In this document: piece after piece, positions 20,382 to 30,300 of the stretch
How positions within the stretch are numbered: the first letter of the stretch is position 1
Layout of the letters: every line of letters starts with the position of its first letter
Source of the DNA: a virus
Length of the DNA stretch: 43,004 bases
Direction: 5' to 3' (one strand)
Virus record (IMG/VR): IMGVR_UViG_3300042541_002680
Span: 1 to 43,004 of that record
Notes under the pieces: generated by a model
Database searches by the model: none
Told to the model about the DNA's origin: nothing
Seen by the model: only the letters and a program-made list of their open reading frames with translations
Program-made: the position numbers and the translations under genes

Positions 20382-21546
20382 TTATTTTCTCCATTAACTC
20401 TTCGATTGTGATCGAGCATTTCATTCTTTTGCTACAATTTTCTTCAGTCAAAACCCATTCTAGATTTTCATGATGCCCGATTATATCAGGATCTATACCG
20501 TTTAGAAAGCCCTGCATTTTTGAAAATCGGTGATCCACTTGGTATTCACCACGATGTTTGCCTCTTTTTCCAGGGCATGCCGGTATTTTTTTCAACGAAT
20601 TCTTAGTTACTCTATCAACTCTTGCCGAATATCCTTGAAGTCCTTTATGCAATTCTTCTGCTAATTTTCCTTGTTCTCTGAAACATGAAGATTTTGATTT
20701 ACGTCTTCTTTCATAGATTTCTAGACCATTATTACCATATCTATCTAAACAAAATTGCAAACTAGAACTATCTTTCTTTTCATTAATCGACTGCATTATT
20801 CTTTCAATTTCTTCTTTTGAATGATTTCTGGACTCATAAAATTCTCGATGTAATCCAGAATACATTTTTTGAACTGACGATATCATTTTCATGGAATCTT
20901 CTTTAGAATATCCACGCTTCAGCCAAAAATCAACTGTACATCTGTTAGTTTCTCTTTTGTATTTTGTGAAGCCTGCTAGATCATCTCCCCAGTAATCACT
21001 ATAATTTTTGTGAAATCTATGTATAAACTTATGTCGTTCTCGTCCTTCTACTTCCCCGTGCAATTCAATACATCTTTCTAATGACAGAGAAGTCTCGTAT
21101 TTCAGAGTTTTTACTTTATCTCGCGCTTGCTCTTCGGTCATTCCTTTTTTCAGCCAATAAGAAATATCATAGGTATTTGGTTTATTTCTGCGATATTCTG
21201 CTTGACGAATTTGCCAGGTCTGTCCATACTTTACTCGAAAATACTCTTCACTATTTGCCACTGATGTATTTTCTTTTCTAAATTCAAGCCAAAGTTTATA
21301 TCTCTCAGAACAATACTCTTCATCAGTGAGACCTTGTACATATTTCAAATATCGACCATCATGAACAAATCTAAACACTGCATTCATGATGTTGTCTCTG
21401 TTCTTTAGAGAAAGTTGATAAAACTCCGACAAGTCTTCGGTAGAAACTGAACTCAAGAGTTTTGACAGTTCTGACAGAGTTTTGGCTCTTTGTAAGATTT
21501 TCTTAGGCTGGGATCTCGGTTTGCCCAAAATCACCAACTTCAACAA
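20356..21546 (-). CDS. HNH-type homing endonuclease inside the fractured nrdA
   Basis: 396 aa. The C-terminal nuclease part has QVDHRFSKMQGF with a later HHENLEWV and NCSKRMKCS, an HNH-like pattern. The N-terminal ~300 residues are Lys/Tyr-rich with repeated SYWLKKGMTEEQA / DFWLKRGYSKEDS modules that probably bind DNA. The likely start is TTG behind GAGGGAG, overlapping the NrdA-N frame by 44 nt; the end overlaps the NrdA-C start by 26 nt. Such enzymes cut intein-less copies of the target gene and spread the insertion. The position between split-intein halves matches the fractured-gene arrangement described in metagenomes. Confidence 0.82.
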   Translation of the reverse strand: MLKLVILGKPRSQPKKILQRAKTLSELSKLLSSVSTEDLSEFYQLSLKNRDNIMNAVFRFVHDGRYLKYVQGLTDEEYCSERYKLWLEFRKENTSVANSEEYFRVKYGQTWQIRQAEYRRNKPNTYDISYWLKKGMTEEQARDKVKTLKYETSLSLERCIELHGEVEGRERHKFIHRFHKNYSDYWGDDLAGFTKYKRETNRCTVDFWLKRGYSKEDSMKMISSVQKMYSGLHREFYESRNHSKEEIERIMQSINEKKDSSSLQFCLDRYGNNGLEIYERRRKSKSSCFREQGKLAEELHKGLQGYSARVDRVTKNSLKKIPACPGKRGKHRGEYQVDHRFSKMQGFLNGIDPDIIGHHENLEWVLTEENCSKRMKCSITIEELMEKINENQKNKS

Positions 21547-23725
21547 CGTCGTCTCCCTCTTCTAATTCCCAAACTCGTAGCCACTGTTTTTCTCCGTTTC
21601 TGTGTACCAGTAATTTATGATTATCAGTAAGCTTTACAATAGATCCATCTTCGAATTCTAGTTCGTTGACGTAGGCTAGACCATTATAGTAAATATCAGT
21701 GATAAAATCTTCTTTTCCATCTGGACCGACTACTGAAATCTCCGAGATTCGATGATGACCGACAAGATTTTCAGATTCGATCCGTGTCCAATCTAAGCCT
21801 GCTCGTTCACACAATTGATGAAAATTTGGCAATGACCCATCGATAGTATTTATCTTATCTTCCCAAGAATGACAACTTTCCACCGGTGCAATTGCCATGA
21901 GTGTTGCATTTCTGACACCATGTTGCTTCATCTCTGCACGCAAACTTTCCCAATCAAGTTCTGGAGTAAAGTCTGTTAATTCATTGACTCCCTTTGCTCT
22001 GAGTTCCCACGGGAAAATACCTTGTCCATAGCGTGTCCGATCGCTATGCAAGCACTTTCCGCGTTCTTTAGCAAGTTCAACGGTAGCTTCAGTCAAATAA
22101 TATGCCTGAGCTTCCATCCAACTCTTGACTTCTCGTAGAGCATCCGTTTCACCGTACTTCAATCCTCTCTTAGCATGCCAATATGCAAGATTAGTCACGC
22201 CGATTCCCAGTGGCTGAATCTCGTCGTTGCTTAATTTGCTTTGAATGCTCAAGAAATCCTGATAGTCAAGAATGTTGCACAAACTACGTTGCAAAATGCG
22301 GCAAGCTCGACGCATATCTTCGGGGTTTCTAAAACTTCCCCAATTTATGGACCCGAGGGTACAGAGGGCGATTCGGCCCTGATCATCATCTAGTCGCTTG
22401 AAGGGCTTAGTTGGAAGCAAAATTTCCAGACAAAGGTTACTTTGATAGATCGTATGATACTCTGGATCAAACGGACCCTGATTCATCACGTTATCAATGA
22501 ATACTAGATAGATTCTACCTGTGTCGGTTCTTTCCTTAAGAATTCCACCCTTGAATACATCTTCTGCATTCATTGTCTTCTTACGCAAATCCTTACGTTT
22601 TTCGTATTTGCAGTAAAGTTCTTCAAACTTCGCGCAATTTGTATAAAAAGCTTCGTATAAGTCGGGAACTTCGTTAGGATCAAAGAAGGTGATATTTTCA
22701 CGGTTTTTGAACCTTTTCCAGAAGAATGCTGATAGCACTACGCCATAGTCCATATGACGTACTCTTGTTTCTTCTGTTCCCTGATTGTTCTTGATGATAA
22801 TAAGATCGTCGAACTGATAGTGCCAGATAGGATAGAAGATCGTAGCACTTGCGTTACGTATACCACCCTGACTGCAACTACGTAGATCACCAAACCATTT
22901 CTTTAAGAATGGCACCATACCAGTATGCATGACTTCTCCACCTCGAATAGGTGATCCTAAAGGACGTAGTCTGCCCACTTCTAGACCAATACCAGCACGT
23001 TTGCTAGCATATTTTGCCATCATTTCTCCTGACGCAAAAATACTATCAAGATCGTCGTCTGATTTGATCAATACGCAACTACTAAATTGCTTTGTGGGTG
23101 TGCCTAGTCCCGCTAATACAGGAGTAGCAAGAGTAAAAAGACCATCACTAGCTGCGTGATAATACTCTTTGATATATCGCATCCGTGCTGCATTAGGTTC
23201 TTCTTTATGGAATACTGTCGCGGCTGCAATCATATATCTGACCTGAGGGGTCTCATAAATCTGCTTAGTTGCACGATTTCGAACCAGATATTTTTCAATT
23301 AGCTGCTCAATCGCAGCGTAACTGTACTGCTCGTCCTTCTCATGATCGATGATTTCTTCCATCTTGTTCCAATCTTCTTCTGAGTACCATTCTAGTAGTT
23401 CAGAAGTGTAAAGACCAGACTCGACGTTTGTTTTTACAATTTCAAACAGTGCTGGAGGTTCGTATTGCCCATAAACGTCCTTTCGAAGCATAGATAGACG
23501 TTGTTTTCCTGCAACATATTGATAGTTTACATGTCCCACATCTTGATTGTTCTCAACATCAATAAGATCTACTATCGCACGAAGAGTGATTTCATCGATT
23601 TCGCGAGTGGTAATACCATCATAAAAATGTGGCTGGGCTTTGATCTCAACCATGGATTGACTGACATCAGCAATACCTTTGCAGATGTTTGCAATTTGAG
23701 CTTGCCACTTTTCGACAGTCAACAA
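21503..23725 (-). CDS. nrdA: NrdA N-terminal part::IntN (split intein)
   Basis: 740 aa. Residues 1-617 are the class Ia ribonucleotide reductase large subunit: FSSCV (first catalytic Cys), SNLCLEI with the N-C-E triad, ALCTLG (second active-site Cys), RHMDYG. From C618 (codon 21872-21874) an N-intein of 123 aa follows. Block A is CHSWEDKINTIDG; block B TDNHKLLV; block N4-like QWLRVWELEEGDDVV. The break lies in the PVES/SSVV phosphate-binding loop. Start TTG overlaps the upstream 146-aa gene. Function needs splicing to the IntC part (19848-20381). Confidence 0.93.
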   Translation of the reverse strand: MLTVEKWQAQIANICKGIADVSQSMVEIKAQPHFYDGITTREIDEITLRAIVDLIDVENNQDVGHVNYQYVAGKQRLSMLRKDVYGQYEPPALFEIVKTNVESGLYTSELLEWYSEEDWNKMEEIIDHEKDEQYSYAAIEQLIEKYLVRNRATKQIYETPQVRYMIAAATVFHKEEPNAARMRYIKEYYHAASDGLFTLATPVLAGLGTPTKQFSSCVLIKSDDDLDSIFASGEMMAKYASKRAGIGLEVGRLRPLGSPIRGGEVMHTGMVPFLKKWFGDLRSCSQGGIRNASATIFYPIWHYQFDDLIIIKNNQGTEETRVRHMDYGVVLSAFFWKRFKNRENITFFDPNEVPDLYEAFYTNCAKFEELYCKYEKRKDLRKKTMNAEDVFKGGILKERTDTGRIYLVFIDNVMNQGPFDPEYHTIYQSNLCLEILLPTKPFKRLDDDQGRIALCTLGSINWGSFRNPEDMRRACRILQRSLCNILDYQDFLSIQSKLSNDEIQPLGIGVTNLAYWHAKRGLKYGETDALREVKSWMEAQAYYLTEATVELAKERGKCLHSDRTRYGQGIFPWELRAKGVNELTDFTPELDWESLRAEMKQHGVRNATLMAIAPVESCHSWEDKINTIDGSLPNFHQLCERAGLDWTRIESENLVGHHRISEISVVGPDGKEDFITDIYYNGLAYVNELEFEDGSIVKLTDNHKLLVHRNGEKQWLRVWELEEGDDVVEVGDFGQTEIPA

Positions 23726-24159
23726 CTCTCGATTACCTGGAGTGGAGTAGTGTCAATTTTCTTTACAATAGTAAAGTCAGACAGCTTGATATTTAACACT
23801 GACTCAGGCCAGTAATTAAGTATATATTTTGCGCCGTCTACCAACACTAGTACCACTTGTTCACCATTATCATCTTTAGCGATGGCTAAGTCAATGCGGC
23901 AAACACCCAGAAATAGCAATGTGTAGATCATACCTAGCCCACGGGCATACGGGCAATACGTATTGATATGCAACAAGTCCCATGGATTTGGCCACTCGTT
24001 TATCAAGTCAGGATGTAAATAATGCTCGACAAAAGGAACTTTTTGCCAATATCTATCGACTTCAATGCATTGTTCTTCGAGGGACAGTAAATCAATTTTT
24101 TGCCTAAAAGAAGCCCATGATTGCAGTCTAGACTCGTAAGAACTTAAAAATGGGTTCAT
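23719..24159 (-). CDS. Hypothetical protein conserved in T4-like phages
   Basis: 146 aa. Pattern: Trp-rich N-terminus, EVDRYWQKVPFV..YLHPD, NPWDLLHIN, CPYARGLGMIYTLLFLG; I recall this pattern from T4-like myoviruses of aquatic bacteria. It lies directly upstream of nrdA (the nrdA TTG overlaps its last codons) with no known function. No membrane or enzyme motif is certain. Confidence 0.7.
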   Translation of the reverse strand: MNPFLSSYESRLQSWASFRQKIDLLSLEEQCIEVDRYWQKVPFVEHYLHPDLINEWPNPWDLLHINTYCPYARGLGMIYTLLFLGVCRIDLAIAKDDNGEQVVLVLVDGAKYILNYWPESVLNIKLSDFTIVKKIDTTPLQVIESC

Positions 24160-24171
24160 ACGACGCCTAGC

Positions 24172-24333
24172 TTATTGTTCTGTATTTTCAATATTTTGAG
24201 CAGGCTCGGTTACTGGGATTTCGGGCAATTGAGTAAGAATAGCTATAGTTTCAGCTACCTCGTGATATGGTCTTTGCATAAGATAAGACAATGTGGCCCG
24301 TAAAACTTCTTCAGATATAAGATAGTATTTCAT
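24172..24333 (-). CDS. Small hypothetical protein, 53 aa
   Basis: 53 aa: begins MKYYLISEEVLRATLSYL and ends with a Glu/Pro-rich tail. LISEEVLRATLSYLMQRPY is a helical pattern often found in small phage proteins of unknown function. The purine-rich CGGAAAA 5' to the ATG is a modest ribosome-binding site. Located 12 nt before the 146-aa gene and cotranscribed. Too small for standard calling, but codon structure and position favour a real gene. Confidence 0.7.
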   Translation of the reverse strand: MKYYLISEEVLRATLSYLMQRPYHEVAETIAILTQLPEIPVTEPAQNIENTEQ

Positions 24334-24404
24334 AAATTTTTCCGATATGTTACGAAATATTTAACGTGTTTGCAAGACTTGAAGTATTTTTTGCTAGCTA
24401 ATAA

Positions 24405-25064
24405 TTAAATCGGATTGCTAGGCCAATTCACTATAGGTTCACTCGGACTAGACGTTGCTCCCGAGACCGTAAGATTTCTGGAACCAATAATTTCAATCTC
24501 TGGACTATCGCGTCCAATATATGGGGAATAAAATACCAGAGATGCTGGGCGCACTAAAAGAGGACTCAGTCCGGCAGCTAACATGGCAATTTCTGGCGCA
24601 TCGAGTGCAACATTCCAGATTGCTGGATGCGCAATTAAACCAGTAGTTCCTTCTCCTGTGAATAAAGCTCTGACCATTCCAACGCTCACACGATTTATTC
24701 CAGTAGGAGTTTGACTAATAGTTTGTGATCCTTTGCCTGTACCATTAAGATAAACATCACGACTCGTACTAGAAGTAGCAACGCCGCACGCAGAATTCCA
24801 TACGTTCGCAGTGATGGTGTTTGATGATACCGCTGCGTTCTCGGCTACGGCCGTTGTCCTACACAAAAAATTAAGACCAAATCCGCTTCTAGCACGCAGC
24901 CGCCACCAGTTGTCTGCGTTAGATTGCTGAATAGAAAACACCGTGTTAAAAATTACAGCACCCGTAATATTAAACCAGCAATGCATAGTAAGCGGAGTAG
25001 TAGTTACAGGAGACGAATCAACCTGTAAATACGTTCCGGTTGCTTGATCAAACAATCTAGACAT
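24405..25064 (-). CDS. LamG/concanavalin-A-like lectin domain protein (tail adhesin)
   Basis: 219 aa, all-beta. TMHCWFNI, NWWRLRARSGFGLNF, DVYLNGTGKG and GLIAHPAIWNVALDAPEIAMLAAG follow the strand order of a LamG/pentraxin jelly-roll, which binds carbohydrates. AGGAT precedes the ATG. It lies at the end of the tail-fibre cluster, so it is likely a receptor-binding fibre component. Confidence 0.8.
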   Translation of the reverse strand: MSRLFDQATGTYLQVDSSPVTTTPLTMHCWFNITGAVIFNTVFSIQQSNADNWWRLRARSGFGLNFLCRTTAVAENAAVSSNTITANVWNSACGVATSSTSRDVYLNGTGKGSQTISQTPTGINRVSVGMVRALFTGEGTTGLIAHPAIWNVALDAPEIAMLAAGLSPLLVRPASLVFYSPYIGRDSPEIEIIGSRNLTVSGATSSPSEPIVNWPSNPI

Positions 25065-25094
25065 GTACTATATCCTATGAAATAAAAATTTCTA

Positions 25095-27383
25095 TCAATT
25101 AATATACGTTACGTCTACTGCTACAACTAATGCGTCACCAGCCATGGTATCACTAACGTTGGCCGCTTTTCTTGCAATCTTTAATACGCACCAGTCACTA
25201 GTTGCTATGCCGTCTACGTTTGACAGATTGGCCGAAATAGAATGTAGCCTTTTACCAGTCGTGCCTAAGTGTGTATCCAACATTAACGTTTCTGCACCAA
25301 ATGCCTTTGTGGTAATATCTTGAGTATCAGAGTTTGGCGTAATACACGCAAGAGATGCTCCCCAAACTACGTTTCCTGATGACGCAGTGCTTGCGTACCA
25401 TTGAATATCCACTTGAACATTACCTGCGCTGTACTCGTCTGAGTTAAAATTAAAAAACACTGCTTCTTCTGTATTTGCGTCAAACGCCAGAGAATTGACT
25501 GGAAAGTTAGTTCCAGATACTGATTGATACGTCGCATAGTTAGCACTAGGATATGTTGCAGAGGCAGGAAAAAATTGTATTGCCTTCACTATGCCAGTAA
25601 GATTAATTCCATTTCCATAATAATAGTTTGCAATTACGTTACCTGTTGTAATATTAGCAGTTACCGCCAATGAAGATAGCGTACCTACTGATGTGATATT
25701 AGGTTGCGCGGCATTAGTAACAGTGTTCGCACTTTGAGCTATAATCGCAGTCAATCCACTGCCATTACCTGAGAAAAAGTTAGCAGAGATTAAGTTGGCT
25801 CCAGTGATATTTCCACCTTGTCCATTGCCGTAAAATGCACCATTACCAATAAAATAATTTGCCGTCACGTTTCCACTAAAAATACCAATGGTAGCGCCTA
25901 GATTGCCGACGTTAGCATTACCCGTAACTGTTAATGAAGACAAAGTGCCTACTGAAGTAATGTTTGGCTGTGCCGCAGTTGTAACGGTACCCGCTGTTGT
26001 TGCAGATCCAGCACTCGCTGCATAAGTTGCGTTAGCAACAGTTCCGGTAACGTTAGCACCAGTTATGGATGTCAGTGCAGCGCCATTGCCGCTTACGTTT
26101 GTGAATACTGCATTAGTTGCACCTATGTTACCAACGTTAGCATTTCCAGTGATGTTAGCGGTACCAATTACATGTAAGTTTGATGTTGGAGTAGAAGTAC
26201 CTATGCCTACATTACCGGTAGCAAGAATTCTCATTCTTTCATTCGTGTCTGTAGCAAACCTAATATAACCTTGAAATAGTGTAGCTAGTGTAAGATTAGA
26301 CGGTGCAGCATTAGTACCATGAGCATCAACACTAAAAGTTCCAGCCTCTCCTCCTATTCTACCATTTAACGTTCCAGTTGAATAGAATACCATAAGAGAG
26401 TTATTGAATAGAAACTCACGCTCGCCGTTTCCCGCAGAAAGCCAAATATTGCCAGCAGAATAAAGGTTTATATTACCGTTTTGTACAGGAATAGAAATGT
26501 TACTAGTTCCGTTGGCTAGTATCCCCATGAAATTACCGGCAGTGACATTACCGGTCACTGCAAGTGATGACAACGTACCGACACTTGTTATATTTGGCTG
26601 TGCTGCCGTCGTTACAGTTTCTGCGGTAGTCGCAGAAGAAACAGTACCAGTAACATTTGCACCAGTTATGGCTGTCAGTAATGCGCCATTACCTATAAAA
26701 TAATTCGATGTGACTGAATTGCCTAAATTCGCACTTAGTAATGCGATAAAGGTGTTTGATTGAATCACGTTCGCGTTAATCAAATTTCCGCCTGATCCGG
26801 ATCCTAATGTCACATTATTGGATACACTCAGATTTCCTGTTACATTAGCACTGTTGCTGGTCACTACAAGCACGTTCGAGGTGCCTGCTACAGAGACGTT
26901 GACGTTACCATTTGCGGTAACAATCACATTACTTGTGCCGTTTTCGATATAGGTGGGTGATGTTAATGTGATATTACTTAGATATCCACCGTCTCCAAAA
27001 TAAAAGTTAGCTACGACATTGTTGGCGCCGGAAATATTTGCGTCAGCACCACCGATGTTGATTGAATTCTTGACTGATAAAGTGTCAGTCGCCTTGTTGA
27101 ACGTTAGGTTGCTTGTAGCACCTAACACATTTCCATCATTGAATTGAATTTGCGTGTTTGATCCTGCAACCGTATTCACGAAACTCAAATTGCCTGTTCC
27201 ATCAGTCTGCAAGACTTGGCCCGATTGACCACCTGTTATTATCAGGTTTTCAACCGAGCCAAGGTTTGCATGAACGTTGACCAACAGCGTTTGAGCTGTA
27301 ATGTTTCCGCCGGAGTCGATAACATTGGTTAGGTTATCGACCCCGACAGAATAAGCACTTGCATTAAACGCTTTTAGTCCCAT
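25095..27383 (-). CDS. Repetitive tail-fibre protein, 762 aa
   Basis: 762 aa. The N-terminus MGLKAFNASAYSVG resembles the virion-attachment heads of the two neighbouring fibres. The body is short beta-repeats, mostly NVTGNV, ITGANVTGTV, QPNITSVGTLSSLAVTGN, plus NVGIGTSTPTSNLHVIG as found before tail-spike ends. The C-terminal ~170 residues form a distinct domain (VQVDIQWYASTASSGNVVWG, LKIARKA), perhaps receptor-binding. No peptidase S74 domain seen. High confidence as a fibre; the ligand is unknown. Confidence 0.85.
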   Translation of the reverse strand: MGLKAFNASAYSVGVDNLTNVIDSGGNITAQTLLVNVHANLGSVENLIITGGQSGQVLQTDGTGNLSFVNTVAGSNTQIQFNDGNVLGATSNLTFNKATDTLSVKNSINIGGADANISGANNVVANFYFGDGGYLSNITLTSPTYIENGTSNVIVTANGNVNVSVAGTSNVLVVTSNSANVTGNLSVSNNVTLGSGSGGNLINANVIQSNTFIALLSANLGNSVTSNYFIGNGALLTAITGANVTGTVSSATTAETVTTAAQPNITSVGTLSSLAVTGNVTAGNFMGILANGTSNISIPVQNGNINLYSAGNIWLSAGNGEREFLFNNSLMVFYSTGTLNGRIGGEAGTFSVDAHGTNAAPSNLTLATLFQGYIRFATDTNERMRILATGNVGIGTSTPTSNLHVIGTANITGNANVGNIGATNAVFTNVSGNGAALTSITGANVTGTVANATYAASAGSATTAGTVTTAAQPNITSVGTLSSLTVTGNANVGNLGATIGIFSGNVTANYFIGNGAFYGNGQGGNITGANLISANFFSGNGSGLTAIIAQSANTVTNAAQPNITSVGTLSSLAVTANITTGNVIANYYYGNGINLTGIVKAIQFFPASATYPSANYATYQSVSGTNFPVNSLAFDANTEEAVFFNFNSDEYSAGNVQVDIQWYASTASSGNVVWGASLACITPNSDTQDITTKAFGAETLMLDTHLGTTGKRLHSISANLSNVDGIATSDWCVLKIARKAANVSDTMAGDALVVAVDVTYIN

Positions 27384-27388
27384 CTATC

Positions 27389-30300
27389 TTACATCGTCCT
27401 GTATTGAACTGTCCATACTGTGCTGTTACCAGTAGTTGGTGTTACATAAAGTACAATGTTAGATCCATTGACTCCAGCAGTTAGAGTTCCTGGTGAGCTA
27501 CCAATGAACACTGTGCCGAAGATACTGTAATCAACATCTGCACCATTTGTTACCGCCTGTACAGTTTGTACACTGTATTTAGCAGTACCATCAACGCCCT
27601 TAACAAGATATTCAACTACAGTTGCTGAATTGTGTGGGAATGAAACCAACGCTACGTTTGAAGTAGCAGTAGTAGTTAATGTTGCCCACGCAATATGCGT
27701 ATTACCAATGTTGACCTGGTTGTTTGCAGTGACAACATTAGCAGTTGCTGTATTTACCACATTGACGTTACCAGCACTTACGTTTGCAGTAAAGACGCCG
27801 TTAGTTGCGCCCAAATTGCCTACGTTAGCATTACCAGTTACACTCAATGTACCGCCAGTTGACAGGTTGCCACCAGTGATTGTTTGAGTTGCAGTGATTA
27901 CACCAACAGTGTCAATATTGCCACCAGTGATATTACCAGTTGCATTCAACGTACCAGCAACGTTTACACCCGTACCAGTTACTACAGCAACGTTTGCGTT
28001 ACCAGAAACACTGATATCAATGTTTCCACCAGCAACTGGCATTGATATGTTTGAAGTACCATTTGCGAGTGTGCCAATGAAGTTACCTGATGTAGTGTTA
28101 CCAGTGACTGCCAAGCTGCCTAGTGTACCAACACTAGTCAAACTTGATGTTACGACACTCGACGCCAGCACTGTTCCAATCAAGTTGGCTGAATTAGCTG
28201 TTACTGGTGTTGTACCAGCAGCAGTTAACTGACCTTGTTGATTGACAGTAAACGTTGAGATCGCATCGCCTGAGCCGTATGAACCAGTAGTTACTGCTGT
28301 ATTACCTATGCTGAATACAGTACCGTTCAACACCAATCCTGTACCAGCAGTGTAAGTACCAGCACCTGAGAATTGTACCCAATTTACAGGACTTGTACCA
28401 ACTGTTGTCACTGGATCAGTCATTACCCAACCAGTATCGTTGTAAGTGGTTCCATTCTGTACGAATGTAAAGTCACCACCTGCCATCTCAGTTGGAGTAT
28501 TGAAGTCAGCAGCGCGAGTCAATACTGTTGAGCTTGTAACAACGTAAATACCGTTGTGCGCAGCATTGGCTTCGTTCTTGACCAAGATTCTGTTAGTAGC
28601 AACTGCTGTGACGTTACCGTCAAAGAAGTTTGCACTAGTGAAGTCACTTGTTCCGCCAGTCAATACGAGGTTTGCACCAACACCAGCTGTGCCGTTGTTG
28701 TAAGCAATCGCACCACCCGACAATGTAGCAAGATTTGCAGTTGTTGCTGCGTATGACGGAGCGTGAACATGCAATCCTTGTGCAATACTGTCAACGTATG
28801 CCTTTGTGGCAGCGTCGCTAGCAGCACTTGGTTCAGCAACGTTGCTGATACGGACGTTAGAAACGTCTACGACACCGATGCCTGCTGGAGTAAGAGTAAT
28901 GTTGCCATTACCTGAGCCAACTGTCAATGTGATACCAGCACTTGTCAAGCTGCGGATACTGTCAGTTACGACGTTACCATTAGCTTGGACATTACCACCA
29001 ACAACCAATAAGTTAGTGATAGAGCCGTTATTTGCACCGATATTACCAACAATGTTTGCATTTCCTTGAACTTCTAGTGACCCAACATTTGCCAGATTAG
29101 TGACTGACAAGTTGTTACCACTGACGTTACCAGTTGCGACTACATTGTTGCTTGCATTCAAGTTAGAAACATTAGCATTACCCAAAACAACAAGAGTGCT
29201 TGTTGCCTTGTCAAATGTCATATTAGCATTAGCGCCTGCTAACCCACCATCATTGAATAGAACTTGTGTGTTGCTACCTGGAACAGTGATGTTACCAGAG
29301 AAGTTACCAACCAAGTTACCAAAGAAGTTTGGAGCAGTGACATTACCTGTTACGCCCAATGTGCCACTTACGTTAGCACCTGACCCAGTTACAACAAAAG
29401 TTGTATTACCTGATGCAGTTAGCGAAATGTTGCCGTTTGGAGTCAATGCAATATTGCTATTGCCGTTCTGTACGAGTGGTGTATTCAATGCAATGTTAGC
29501 ATTAATTGTATTGCCTACGATGTTACCGATACTGTTGATATCAGTAATGTTTGCAGTACCATTAACTTGCAAGCCAGTCAACGTACCAACAGATTGGATA
29601 TTTGGCTGATTGGTGCTTGTCAATGTGCCTTGCAAGAAGTTTGCAGAAGCAAGATTACCAAGATTTGCATTAGCAGCAGTCAAGTTACCAGTGAATACAG
29701 CGATGTTACCACCGATGTTTCCAACGTTAGCATTACCAACAACATTCAATGTACCTGATGCTGACAAGTTACCAGCATTTGCTGTACCATTAACTTGCAA
29801 TGAAGTCAAGTTACCAACTGAAGTGATGTTTGGCTGTGCTGCTGTTGTCAATGTACCAGTGAAGAAGTTTGCACTGATGAGATTTGCACCAGTGATATTA
29901 CCACCAGAACCTGCACCTATTGTAATGTCATTAGCGACATTAACATAGTTAGCTTCAACCAAATTGCCCAAGTTTGCATTGAGTGCTGAGACGTTGCCTG
30001 CGAAGACACCAGCTGTTGCACCAAGATTGCCAACGTTTGCATTACCAACAACTGACAATGTTTGTGAAGAAACAAGGCCTGCTGTTACGATGTTACCACC
30101 AGTAACGTTACCAGATGCAGTGATCAGACCAGCAGTACCTAGATTACCGACATTAGCATTGCCAGAAACACTGAGAGTTGCTGAAGATACTACACCAACA
30201 GTAGTGATATTACCACCGATGACGTTGCCGGTAGCTTGTACGACACCGCCTGTTGTTAAGTTACCGCCCGAGACGTTACCTGTTGCAGCAACCACACCAC

